Positions 22,739 to 29,503 of a DNA stretch of 40,056 nt are shown piece after piece. The position numbers were made by a program, and so were the translations under genes. Numbering within the stretch: the first letter of the stretch is position 1; each line of letters begins with the position of its first letter. The stretch comes from Limisphaerales bacterium (GTDB lineage Bacteria > Verrucomicrobiota > Verrucomicrobiia > Limisphaerales > UBA11358): contig PLAY01000191.1 in assembly GCA_003134375.1 (NCBI GenBank), positions 1-40,056 on the forward strand, written 5' to 3'. The notes beneath the pieces were generated by a model. It did no database searches. It worked only from the letters and a program-made list of their open reading frames with translations, and was not told the origin of the DNA.

Positions 22739-23724
22739 TTCACCTTTTGATATTCCAAAACAGCACGGCCGGTCAGCCGGTCAATGTGGACGATATTGTA
22801 GGAGTTGATGCTGTTGCCGGGCGGAGTTTCCGCGACGTCGGGCGGATTGAATTGAAACGCTTTGGTGAACGAATCCCGCGCGAACAGCACGCTGCCTTTC
22901 GCAATCGGGATGTATTCGTCCTGACCGGCCAGATCCGCCCCATCAACCGTCAGTTGACCGAGATAATTGAAGGCAATGTAAGGCAGGTAAAGCGTCCCGC
23001 TAATGAAAGCGGTTTCCGTCGGGAATGGAAATTTGTTCGTGTAGTTGAATTCGGAAATAGGATACGTGGCGCCGGAAATTTGATCAACAATGGTGTTGGT
23101 GGTGTAAAACTTTTGCGCGGCAATAAACGTGTTATCCGGCAACGTCTGCCACGGCGCCAGATAATGCGGCACGCCCTGCCCCGGCTGATCACCCACCGAA
23201 CGCAGGCTGACAAAGGTGTAGCCGGTCAATTGCTTGTCGCACAAGTTGTTGGTGGCGACGGTTCGCTGGGCGAGAGTCAGATTGTTCCACCAGTTGTTGT
23301 TTGGCCATTGTCCGGAAGTGTCGTTCCAGAAATTCGTCGGCACGAAAACCATATAGACCGTCGTGCGCTGGCTGATGGCCAGTTGCCGCGCGCGGGCGAC
23401 GCCGTCGAGCAACTGGCGCGAGGCGCCGAGGGTGGCGTCCGACTTGGCGAAATTTTTGAGCACCGGCACGGTCAACGCCGCCATGATGCCGAGAATGGAA
23501 ATGACCACCAACAACTCGATGATGGTGAAGGCGGACTCACAGTTGCCAGTCCGCAGTCCACAGTCCCCAGTCCGCCGTCGCTGGACTCTGGACTCCTTGG
23601 CGCGGCGACTTGTCTCGGCGAAGCAATGCGAAGACGGAAGCGCAGCGAAGACGGCTGGACTCCTTGGCGCGGCGAAGCGCAGCGAAGACGGCTCGACTTT
23701 CGACTCGTACAGTTCCATTTTCAT
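22735..23724 (-). CDS. Verru_Chthon cassette protein D-like prepilin (GspH-like)
   Basis: A 65-aa leader ends NCESA, followed by FTIIELLVVISILGIMAALTV and then ASRQLLDGVARARQLAISQRTTVYM. The latter is the helix and strand pattern of GspH/FimT-like minor pseudopilins. Mature length is about 264 aa and the protein ends RLTGRAVLEYQKVK. It is the first gene of the four that match Verru_Chthon cassette D, C, B and A in order. Four-base overlaps link it to its upstream neighbour (23721-23724) and to the next gene (22735-22738). Its leader contains one full and one partial copy of the repeat shared with the B-like gene, plus a short direct repeat (ccgcagtccacagtcc type). Confidence 0.85.
   Translation of the reverse strand: MKMELYESKVEPSSLRFAAPRSPAVFAALPSSHCFAETSRRAKESRVQRRRTGDCGLRTGNCESAFTIIELLVVISILGIMAALTVPVLKNFAKSDATLGASRQLLDGVARARQLAISQRTTVYMVFVPTNFWNDTSGQWPNNNWWNNLTLAQRTVATNNLCDKQLTGYTFVSLRSVGDQPGQGVPHYLAPWQTLPDNTFIAAQKFYTTNTIVDQISGATYPISEFNYTNKFPFPTETAFISGTLYLPYIAFNYLGQLTVDGADLAGQDEYIPIAKGSVLFARDSFTKAFQFNPPDVAETPPGNSINSYNIVHIDRLTGRAVLEYQKVK
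23540..23710. repeat. Repeat DNA encoding the leader of prepilin D, including the shared 61-bp unit
   Basis: Short units related to cagtccgcagtccacagtcc near 23540-23580 are followed by the 61-bp unit at 23591-23651 (59/61 match to 21746-21806). A partial second copy (actccttggcgcggcgaagc...) lies at about 23659-23700, then ctcgac units. Relative to the start codons, the 61-bp unit is read in a different frame here than in the B-like gene. Confidence 0.85.
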
Positions 23725-24590
23725 TGCCAGCTCAGGACGTTGTCTTTGTTGTAGCCGGCGTTGGCCGGCATTTTGGGGTCACTCTTCCCATCCGGCCCGG
23801 CGGACCAAACCATGACTTTGCCGTGATATCGGAAATTATCGTTCTGGGAGGTGTCGGGATTGACCAATCCGTTCAAGCCGGGATTGGCGCTGGTTTGATT
23901 GAAACCAGACACGAGGTTCAAACAATAAATCGCATCCTGGCATTGCTCGTCGTAATTCAAATCCATCGAGATGACATAGGGATTGCCCCACGGGTCGCGA
24001 TAAACGCCGGCGTTGTCCACGCCTGCCGGCGGCTGCGGGTCATTGGCCGCGGGATCGTAGCCCGACATTTTGGCGTTCAAGAAAATGGTCTGTTGCGGAT
24101 TTTTCTGATGATTCAAGTTCGCCGGCACCGGCTGGCCGTTGGCATAATTGGTGACGTCCATCAAAATGGCGATGACTTCGGAGTTGTTGGTGGTATAGGC
24201 AGCATAAGTCACAGGACACACGGCAAGGTTGCTGGCAATCACGCTGCCCCCGTAAGTGAAGTCACCGCCCAGCGTGCTCGCGGTTTGCTGCACGGCTGAT
24301 GAAACCGGAAAGCGGCCATAGACGGAGTCGTATTGCTGGATGGCGCCGATAATCTGGCTGATTTCCACCGCCGCCTGTTTTTTCTGCGCGGCGACTCTGG
24401 CCCGCGCCAGCACCGGCAGGAGCATCGCCGCCAGGATGCCGATGATGGCGATGACCACAAGCAATTCAACGATGGTGAAGGCGCGAAGCTGGTTGAGGGT
24501 TGAAGGACGAGGGCGGAAAAGCAGCGGCGAGCCGTCCGGCTGGCTCTCGACTCTCGACTCTCGACCTTCGACTGTCTGGTTGGTTTTCAT
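23721..24590 (-). CDS. GspG/PulG-like prepilin
   Basis: The start is placed at ATG 24590 (MKTNQTVEGRES), 11 bp after the preceding small open frame, because its sibling begins almost identically (MKNNQTVESRAT) at a start fixed by overlap. A 37-aa leader ends NQLRA, then FTIVELLVVIAIIGILAAMLLPVL and a typical long pilin helix follow. Later motifs DPWGNPYVISMD and VWSAGPDGK are the hallmark of GspG-type major pseudopilins (calcium-loop region). Mature length is about 252 aa, longer than classical GspG (about 135-140 aa). The stop overlaps the next start by 4 bases. It is a candidate major pseudopilin of the system. Confidence 0.85.
   Translation of the reverse strand: MKTNQTVEGRESRVESQPDGSPLLFRPRPSTLNQLRAFTIVELLVVIAIIGILAAMLLPVLARARVAAQKKQAAVEISQIIGAIQQYDSVYGRFPVSSAVQQTASTLGGDFTYGGSVIASNLAVCPVTYAAYTTNNSEVIAILMDVTNYANGQPVPANLNHQKNPQQTIFLNAKMSGYDPAANDPQPPAGVDNAGVYRDPWGNPYVISMDLNYDEQCQDAIYCLNLVSGFNQTSANPGLNGLVNPDTSQNDNFRYHGKVMVWSAGPDGKSDPKMPANAGYNKDNVLSWQ
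24485..24577. repeat. Heptamer repeat encoding the leader of GspG-like prepilin 2
   Basis: ggttgag/ggttgaa units near 24492-24507 on the plus strand are followed by a core and then by ctctcgactctcgactctcg-type units at about 24544-24572. The arms pair imperfectly because one side carries the T variant of the heptamer. It lies between start codon 24590 and the FTIVE motif. Confidence 0.8.
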
Positions 24591-24601
24591 GGGTTTAAAA
24601 A

Positions 24602-24877
24602 TTAATCCGGTTGCGGCAGGTGAACGTTTTGTCGCCCATCGGCGAGCACAGCGATGCTGAAAACCGGGTTGCGGTGCGTTTTCCAGTTTTGGTGGGGCGA
24701 GCGTACTCGCGAGCCGGCTTGGGCACGCCAAATCCCGCCCGGCAGGGGAGACAGCGGCTCGTCAGGAGCCTCGCCCCACCGATTTTGCACCACGATGCGC
24801 GGCGACCACGCGCAATCGCGCCAGTCAACGGCGATGGCATGTTCGCGGCCGGGTCCGGATTTTGGCGCAACGCACAT
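24602..24877 (-). CDS. Possible small protein with an in-frame repeat insertion
   Basis: A 91-aa open frame (MCVAPKSGPGREHAIAVDW...) starts 7 bp after the preceding prepilin's stop and ends 11 bp before the next prepilin's start, filling an otherwise empty gap in the operon. Residues 34-63 (WGEAPDEPLSPLPGG...) come from the hairpin repeat at 24691-24780; the parts on either side have strand-like patterns (AIAVDW, RIVVQNR, VFSIAVLADG). I do not recognise the family. An overlapping GTG-started frame (24595-24894) is also open, so the coding assignment is uncertain. Confidence 0.4.
   Translation of the reverse strand: MCVAPKSGPGREHAIAVDWRDCAWSPRIVVQNRWGEAPDEPLSPLPGGIWRAQAGSRVRSPHQNWKTHRNPVFSIAVLADGRQNVHLPQPD
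24691..24780. repeat. Nested hairpin repeat (ggtggggcgag / ctcgccccacc arms)
   Basis: Perfect 11-bp outer arms at 24691-24701 and 24770-24780 enclose small hairpins gcgag-cgta-ctcgc (24697-24710) and ggctc-gtcag-gagcc (24756-24770). The overall plan, an outer stem wrapping small hairpins, is the same as for the elements at 22578-22694 and 34696-34818, though the sequence differs. Confidence 0.85.
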
Positions 24878-24884
24878 AAAAAGT

Positions 24885-25655
24885 TCAGGGCCACGGGCTG
24901 TTAATCTGCACTTGTTTGGTCCAGTTGCAGATGAGATTGGTTTGTCCCGGCGCAAATACCAGTTGCATCCACAAATCATACGAACCGGGGTTGTTGATTC
25001 CGGGACAAACGTAACGCCAGGGATTCACATCCTGCTGGCCCAGCGGCTGGTATTGGACGTACGGCCCGCCCACCGAGCCGATGAGTATGGTCACAAGAAC
25101 CATGTTGTTCGATATGGCTGTAAACTGTTTCGGTTTCAAATCGGGGAGAAAATTCCTGGCCGCCGTTGAATCCTCACCCGCGCCGTGACTGCAATTCATA
25201 AAGCCGCCCACACCCGTAAAGGCATTGGGCACCTGGATGGCCCATATCTGGGCGCTGCCATCCAAAGTAACGTAATTCCCGCCGTTGTTGGTGGTTCCCA
25301 CCAGTTCGAAATAGAGCTGGTTGAAATACGACGACGGCGTGCCCATCGTCGGCGGAGTGGTCGGACTGGGCGGATAAAAACCACAGGCGGCCTGGTAGCG
25401 GTCAATGGCCGTCTCCAACTGCGCCATTTCCGCCTGGGCGTTGTAAATATATTGGTGTTTTTTTACCGCGCCCACCACCGGCAAAATCAGCGCGGCCAAA
25501 ACTCCCATGATGGCGATGACGGTGAGCAGCTCGATAAGGGTAAAAGCGGGTCGAGAGTCGAGGGTCGAGAGTCGAGGGCAAACAGAACGCCGCACCGCTG
25601 TTTTTCTGCCCTCGTCCCTCGTCGCTCGACTTTCGACTGTCTGATTATTTTTCAT
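24885..25655 (-). CDS. GspG-like prepilin, first in the pseudopilin series
   Basis: The start is set at ATG 25655 because it overlaps the antitoxin stop codon by 4 bases (25652-25655); longer frames upstream would run into the antitoxin gene. A 37-aa leader ends DSRPA, followed by FTLIELLTVIAIMGVLAALILPV, the conserved prepilin motif with Glu at +5. The ~219-aa mature protein has AQAEMAQLETAIDRYQAACGFYPPSP, typical of GspG/PilA-like proteins (processing of N-terminal helix then 'YPP'). It would be a pilin or pseudopilin subunit in the inner membrane before assembly. The leader contains both arms of a heptamer repeat. It is translationally coupled to the toxin-antitoxin pair, which is unusual. 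Confidence 0.85.
   Translation of the reverse strand: MKNNQTVESRATRDEGRKTAVRRSVCPRLSTLDSRPAFTLIELLTVIAIMGVLAALILPVVGAVKKHQYIYNAQAEMAQLETAIDRYQAACGFYPPSPTTPPTMGTPSSYFNQLYFELVGTTNNGGNYVTLDGSAQIWAIQVPNAFTGVGGFMNCSHGAGEDSTAARNFLPDLKPKQFTAISNNMVLVTILIGSVGGPYVQYQPLGQQDVNPWRYVCPGINNPGSYDLWMQLVFAPGQTNLICNWTKQVQINSPWP
25552..25645. repeat. Heptamer repeat encoding the leader of GspG-like prepilin 1
   Basis: Units tcgagag and tcgaggg run from about 25551 to 25578, then after a core the complementary ctcgtccctcgtcgctcgac-type units follow to about 25640. The strand can fold on itself. The element lies between start codon 25655 and the FTLIE motif, and is the same family as the uvrA insert at 3352-3432. 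Confidence 0.85.
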
Positions 25656-25927
25656 TTTTCGCGCAATTCGTCTTCCATTCGTTCGCTGAGCCATTGCTTG
25701 ATCATGCTCTGATAATTCAAATACCGCGACCGGGCGAGCCGCTTGATCCGCGCGAGCATCCGCGGGTCAATCCGCAGCGTGATGGTCACGGACTCGGCGG
25801 CTTCCGCATTGCCGGCCGTGGCCGCTTCCATCAGGCGCAGATCCGGCCGGTTCTCCACCCAAAATCCCGCCTCGGCCTCTTCGCTGTCGAAGATCGGCAC
25901 CTCTTCCCAATTGGCAAAAGTTCGCAT
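25652..25927 (-). CDS. BrnA/CopG-type antitoxin
   Basis: The start MRTFANWEEVPIF at 25927 is preferred over an upstream ATG whose extra residues come from the hairpin repeat. The 91-aa product has an acidic N-terminal half (FDSEEAEAGFWVENRPDLRL) and a ribbon-helix-helix C-terminus: VTITLRIDPRMLARIKRLARSR, then YQSMIKQWLSERME. This is the domain order of BrnA/CopG antitoxins, where the N-terminal part binds the toxin in some families and the RHH part binds the operator. It lies 82 bp downstream of a BrnT-like toxin on the same strand. Its stop overlaps the next gene's start by 4 bases, joining the module to the pseudopilin operon. The BrnA subfamily name is inferred from the partner. Confidence 0.75.
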   Translation of the reverse strand: MRTFANWEEVPIFDSEEAEAGFWVENRPDLRLMEAATAGNAEAAESVTITLRIDPRMLARIKRLARSRYLNYQSMIKQWLSERMEDELREK

Positions 25928-25937
25928 TTTAAGAACT

Positions 25938-25977
25938 GAAACGTGATGCGTAAAACGTGAATCACGCATCACGTTTC
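25938..25977. repeat. Perfect hairpin between toxin and antitoxin genes
   Basis: Arms gaaacgtgatgcgt (25938-25951) and acgcatcacgtttc (25964-25977) are exact complements, separated by 12 bases. Further acgtttcacgtttc words continue to about 25985. There is no T-run on the minus-strand downstream side that would make it a classical terminator. It could tune antitoxin expression relative to toxin or simply be another dispersed repeat. Confidence 0.85.
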
Positions 25978-26009
25978 ACGTTTCAAATTCACGCTTCCCG
26001 CTTCCCGGA

Positions 26010-26309
26010 TCACTTGTCGCCGCCGGCATTCAAAGTCTGGTCCAGTTTCCGCTGATAAAAGAACCGTTCTTCCGGTTCAAAAACGCGGGCGTGCAACACC
26101 CGCGCCACCCGGCCATTGGTCCGATACACGCTGAAAATTCCGACCCCGCCCGCCGACATTCCCAGGTTGAAAAAGCGCGCCTGCACGCCAAATCGCGGCG
26201 AGTCCGGCAACAGCCGGATGGCAAACGGATCTTCAAAGGACTCTTCAATTTCCCGCTGAGTCAAAGAACCATCCAACTCAAAGGGCGGATTGTTCCAATC
26301 GAACTCCAT
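26010..26309 (-). CDS. BrnT-like toxin (putative ribonuclease)
   Basis: The 99-aa protein follows the BrnT pattern: an N-terminal MEFDW, an acidic helix REIEESFEDP, then RFFNLGMSAGGVGIFSVYR, a basic-rich strand GRVARVLHARV and a final EERFFYQRK. BrnT toxins are small RelE-fold ribonucleases that arrest translation; activity here is inferred from family resemblance. The toxin precedes its antitoxin, as is usual for brnTA. A promoter with a TTGACA box and an overlapping inverted repeat lies upstream, suitable for autoregulation by the RHH antitoxin. There is no strong Shine-Dalgarno sequence. This is the first gene of the pseudopilin operon. Confidence 0.65.
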   Translation of the reverse strand: MEFDWNNPPFELDGSLTQREIEESFEDPFAIRLLPDSPRFGVQARFFNLGMSAGGVGIFSVYRTNGRVARVLHARVFEPEERFFYQRKLDQTLNAGGDK

Positions 26310-26339
26310 ATCGAGTTAATTGTAAATAGAACGCCCATG

Positions 26340-26385
26340 CAATGTCTTTACATTGTATTTACGCATAGGCGTCATCATCTGTCAA
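26340..26385 (-). promoter_or_regulatory. Putative promoter and operator of the toxin-antitoxin/pseudopilin operon
   Basis: On the minus strand a perfect TTGACA lies at 26380-26385, followed after 18 bases by TAAATA at 26356-26361. An inverted repeat caatgt-cttt-acattg (26340-26355) lies directly downstream, near the expected transcription start and about 30 bases before the toxin's start codon. This is the arrangement expected for an autoregulated toxin-antitoxin operon. The -10 box matches the consensus poorly. Confidence 0.5.
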
Positions 26386-26432
26386 GTTTTTTGCGCCTTT
26401 TCCAGACAAACAGCCTTGGAGGCGGTTGCCGG

Positions 26433-27749
26433 TCAGTCACCACCGCCAGCACCCCCACCACCTTCACCGCTGAGATTGGTGATCATGGCAATCAGCGGCA
26501 GGAACATCGCGATCACGATGCTGCCGACCATGACGGCCAGGAAGATAATCATGATGGGTTCCAAAAGCGAGGTCATGGAGGCCACGGCATTGTCCACTTC
26601 CTCGTCGTAATTGTCGGAAATTTTCAGCAACATTTCCGGCAGGGCGCCGGTTTGCTCGCCCACGTCCACCATGCTGACCACCATGGGCGGGAAAACGCCG
26701 GAAGCCTCCAGCGGCGCGGTGATGGTTTCGCCTTCCTTCACGCTTTCATGCACGCCGGCGATGGCATTGCTGATGATGACGTTGCCGGCGGTTTCCTTGA
26801 CAATCGTCAGGGCCTGCAAAATGGGAACACCGCTGCTGACGAGTGTGCCCAGGGTGCGCGTGAAACGGGCGATGGCCACCCGGCTGATGACCGGTCCCAA
26901 CACCGGCATCTTGAGCTGGAGTTTGTCCCAGACATAACGGCCGATTTTCGTTTTGATGGTCAGCAGGAACGCCACCACCACCAACGCCGCCCCGCCCAGC
27001 GTTTGCACAATGTGGAGCCGGATGGCGTCACTGATCGCCAGCACAAACAAGGTGAAGCCCGGCATCTTGACGCCCATGCCGGCGAAAACCTCCTTGAACT
27101 TGGGCACCACCATGACCATCAATAAAATCATGATGCCCACCGCCACGACGAGCACGGTGACCGGATAAAAGAGCGCGGCCTTGACCTTGCCTTTGATCTT
27201 CTGCGCCTTTTCGGAAAATTCCGCGAGGCGTTTCAACACCACTTCCAACACGCCGCCCAGTTCGCCCGCCTTGACCATGTTCACGAACAGGCGGTTGAAA
27301 ACCTTGGGGTGCTGCGCGAGGGCCTCGGAAAACGTGCTGCCGCCTTCAATCGACAGCGCCAGTTCGCCGAGAATTTTTTTGAGCACGGCGCTGCGTTCCT
27401 GCTTTTCGAGCACGCGCAGTCCGCGCAGGAGCGGCAGACCCGCGTCCACCAGTGTCGCCAACTGCCGCGTGAACGCGGTCAGAACCTTCGGTTTGACCTT
27501 TCCGCCCAACCCCGGGATGGTGATGTTGAAGTTGAGGGCGCCGCCTTTTTTGCCGCGGGCCCTGGAGGCGGACCGGGTACGCTTGGGAGCGAATTTTTTA
27601 TCCCGAACTTTTTCGGTTTCGACGATTTTGGTCGGGAACAAGCCCATTTCCTTGACCCGGCCAATGGCCTCGTTCTGGCTGGCGACTTCAACCGTGCCTT
27701 TCGTTTCCTTGCCACGGTTGTCCAAAGCGACGTAATCGTATTTCGGCAT
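26433..27749 (-). CDS. Type II secretion/type IV pilus inner-membrane platform protein (GspF/PilC)
   Basis: GspF/PilC is the polytopic platform that couples the cytoplasmic ATPases to pilin insertion. The 438-aa product starts YDYVALDNRGKETKGTVEV, the usual GspF N-terminus, and contains two T2SSF repeats: FTRQLATLVDAGLPLLRGLRVLEKQ (first) and ARFTRTLGTLVSSGVPILQALTIVKE (second). Hydrophobic segments follow each (ALFYPVTVLVVAVGIMILLMV; a second near IVQTLGGAALVVVAFLL; a third near the C-terminus, IMIIFLAVMVGSIVIAMFLPL). The end is unusually Gly-rich (SGEGGGGAGGGD). It lies 35 bp after the second GspE/PilB gene and is the last gene before the toxin-antitoxin operon. Confidence 0.95.
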   Translation of the reverse strand: MPKYDYVALDNRGKETKGTVEVASQNEAIGRVKEMGLFPTKIVETEKVRDKKFAPKRTRSASRARGKKGGALNFNITIPGLGGKVKPKVLTAFTRQLATLVDAGLPLLRGLRVLEKQERSAVLKKILGELALSIEGGSTFSEALAQHPKVFNRLFVNMVKAGELGGVLEVVLKRLAEFSEKAQKIKGKVKAALFYPVTVLVVAVGIMILLMVMVVPKFKEVFAGMGVKMPGFTLFVLAISDAIRLHIVQTLGGAALVVVAFLLTIKTKIGRYVWDKLQLKMPVLGPVISRVAIARFTRTLGTLVSSGVPILQALTIVKETAGNVIISNAIAGVHESVKEGETITAPLEASGVFPPMVVSMVDVGEQTGALPEMLLKISDNYDEEVDNAVASMTSLLEPIMIIFLAVMVGSIVIAMFLPLIAMITNLSGEGGGGAGGGD

Positions 27750-27765
27750 AGCGGGATGGGTTCAG

Positions 27766-27783
27766 CCCCGAACGCGTTCGGGG
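27766..27783. repeat. 18-bp perfect palindrome between gspE/pilB and gspF/pilC
   Basis: Positions 27766-27783 read ccccgaacg then its exact complement cgttcgggg. In RNA a 7-bp GC-rich stem with a 4-base loop would form immediately after the ATPase stop codon and upstream of the platform gene's start. It may modulate expression between the two genes; no U-run follows. Confidence 0.6.
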
Positions 27784-27784
27784 G

Positions 27785-29494
27785 TCACGTGTATTTGACG
27801 ACTTCCTCGATAGTGGTATCACCTTCAAAGATGCTGCGCAAGCCGTCATCGCGCAGCGGCACCATGCCCAGCTCGATCGCCTTTTGCCGCAACACGATCG
27901 TCGGCGCGCGCTCGTTGATCAACAACCGGACCGCCTCGCTGATGATGAGCAGCTCAAAAATGCCTTTTCGCCCCTTGTAGCCAGTGTCGTTGCACGTGGA
28001 GCAGCCGCGGCCGTAATGAAAGGCCTTGTCGCCCAAATCGTGCGCCGAAAGATTCAACAGGGACAGTTGTTCCTCCGTCGGCTCGAACGGCGTCCGGCAA
28101 TTCTTGCAAATGGTCCGCACCAGCCGCTGGGCCAGCACGGCCATCAGCGTCGAAGAAATCAAAAACGGCTCCACGCCCATGTCAATCATGCGCGTAATCG
28201 CGCCCGTCGCATCATTGGTGTGGAGCGTGCTCAGGACCAGGTGGCCGGTCAGCGACGCCTGAATGGAAATTTGCGCGGTTTCCAAATCGCGCATTTCCCC
28301 CACCATGATGATGTCCGGGTCCTGGCGCAAAAACGACCGCAGCGCCTTGCCAAAGGTCATCCCCACCGGCTCGTTGATGGCGACCTGCATGATGCCTTCG
28401 ATGTCGTATTCGACCGGGTCCTCGGCGGTGAGCAATTTGGAATCAATCGTGTTGACCCGCCGCAGGCAGGAATAAAGCGTCGTCGTCTTGCCCGAGCCGG
28501 TCGGCCCCGTCACGAGCATGATTCCGTTGGGCCGCAGAATCACCTCGGCCACATAATCATGCAGGTATTGGGGAAATCCCAGCGTGTCGAGGTCGAGATT
28601 GACCGCCGCGCGGTCGAGCACGCGCAACACGACGGATTCGCCGAACTGCGTCGGCAGCGTGGACACGCGGAGGTCAACCTGGCGGTTGGCCACGGTATAA
28701 CTGATGCGACCGTCCTGCGGCAGCCGCCGCTCGGAAATGTTCAGGTTCGACATGACTTTGATGCGCGAAATCACCGACAGCGCCAGGTACTTCGGCGGCG
28801 GCGCCATTTCGTAAAGCGCACCGTCCACGCGGTAACGGATGCGAAATTCGTCTTCAAACGGTTCGAAATGAATGTCGCTCGCGCGGTCCTGGATGGCCTG
28901 AAACAAGACCAGGTCCACGAACTTCACGATGGGCGCCTGGTTGGCCAGATTTTCGACCTGTTTGACGTCATCCATCGCGCCCGCCTCGTTGACGGCGCGC
29001 TCCATTTCCTTGTCGGAACCGAGTTCCTTTAGGATTTGCGAAAAATCCCCGGCTTCCTCCTGGCCGTAATAACGGTCAACCGCCTTTTCAATTTCGGCGG
29101 GATCGGCCACGACCACCTGCACGTCGCGTTTGCTGGCAAAACCGACTTCATCCGCGTGCGCCGGATCGAGCGGATCGGCCAGCGCGACCTGCAACATCCC
29201 ATTGTTCAACGCCACCGGCACGCAATGATACATCCGCGCGACATTGGCCGGAATCAGTTTCAAAAGGTCGGGCGAAAGTTCATGGTCGCGCAGGGAAACG
29301 ACCTCCGTGCCCAGATTGCTGGCCATCACATGCAGGATGTCGTGAACCTTCATGATCCCGAAATCCTGCAGGAGCTGGAACACCGGCGTGCCGTTGCGCT
29401 TGAGTTCGGCGGCGACTTCCTCGTATTGCAGGTCGTCTATCAGCCCCTGGTTTTTGATGAGGGACAGCAATGGGTTTGAAATCTCTTCCGCCAT
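27785..29494 (-). CDS. GspE/PilB-type assembly ATPase (second copy)
   Basis: The 569-aa protein has an N-terminal GspE/MshEN domain (about 1-150), then a hexameric ATPase core: Walker [11 protein letters not shown] with K336, the Asp box EDPVEY, Walker [13 protein letters not shown], the His box [14 protein letters not shown], and a four-Cys zinc motif (CKNC ... CSTC) near residues 460-500. These are hallmarks of assembly ATPases and not of PilT. It works on the cytoplasmic face of the GspF/PilC platform. It is separated from pilT by 9 bp and from gspF by 35 bp. It is a paralogue of the ATPase at 30612-32327, so this locus carries two assembly motors. Confidence 0.95.
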   Translation of the reverse strand: MAEEISNPLLSLIKNQGLIDDLQYEEVAAELKRNGTPVFQLLQDFGIMKVHDILHVMASNLGTEVVSLRDHELSPDLLKLIPANVARMYHCVPVALNNGMLQVALADPLDPAHADEVGFASKRDVQVVVADPAEIEKAVDRYYGQEEAGDFSQILKELGSDKEMERAVNEAGAMDDVKQVENLANQAPIVKFVDLVLFQAIQDRASDIHFEPFEDEFRIRYRVDGALYEMAPPPKYLALSVISRIKVMSNLNISERRLPQDGRISYTVANRQVDLRVSTLPTQFGESVVLRVLDRAAVNLDLDTLGFPQYLHDYVAEVILRPNGIMLVTGPTGSGKTTTLYSCLRRVNTIDSKLLTAEDPVEYDIEGIMQVAINEPVGMTFGKALRSFLRQDPDIIMVGEMRDLETAQISIQASLTGHLVLSTLHTNDATGAITRMIDMGVEPFLISSTLMAVLAQRLVRTICKNCRTPFEPTEEQLSLLNLSAHDLGDKAFHYGRGCSTCNDTGYKGRKGIFELLIISEAVRLLINERAPTIVLRQKAIELGMVPLRDDGLRSIFEGDTTIEEVVKYT

Positions 29495-29503
29495 GTTACA
29501 AAA

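Noticed and set aside
24591..24731. Upstream start for the second GspG-like prepilin
   Set aside because: The extension would read through another hairpin-bearing open frame; the internal ATG at 24590 gives an N-terminus almost identical to that of its sibling gene.
22578..25645. CRISPR array in the repeat-rich prepilin region
   Set aside because: The repeats are of different families with irregular spacing and are palindromic throughout. There are no regular repeat-spacer units and no cas genes. The Cas2-like part of the PaaX-type protein is a normal domain of that family.
25928..25972. Longer antitoxin start (MMRDSRFTHHVSVLK...)
   Set aside because: The extra residues come from the perfect hairpin between toxin and antitoxin, and MRTFANWEEVPIF matches the family-like N-terminus better.
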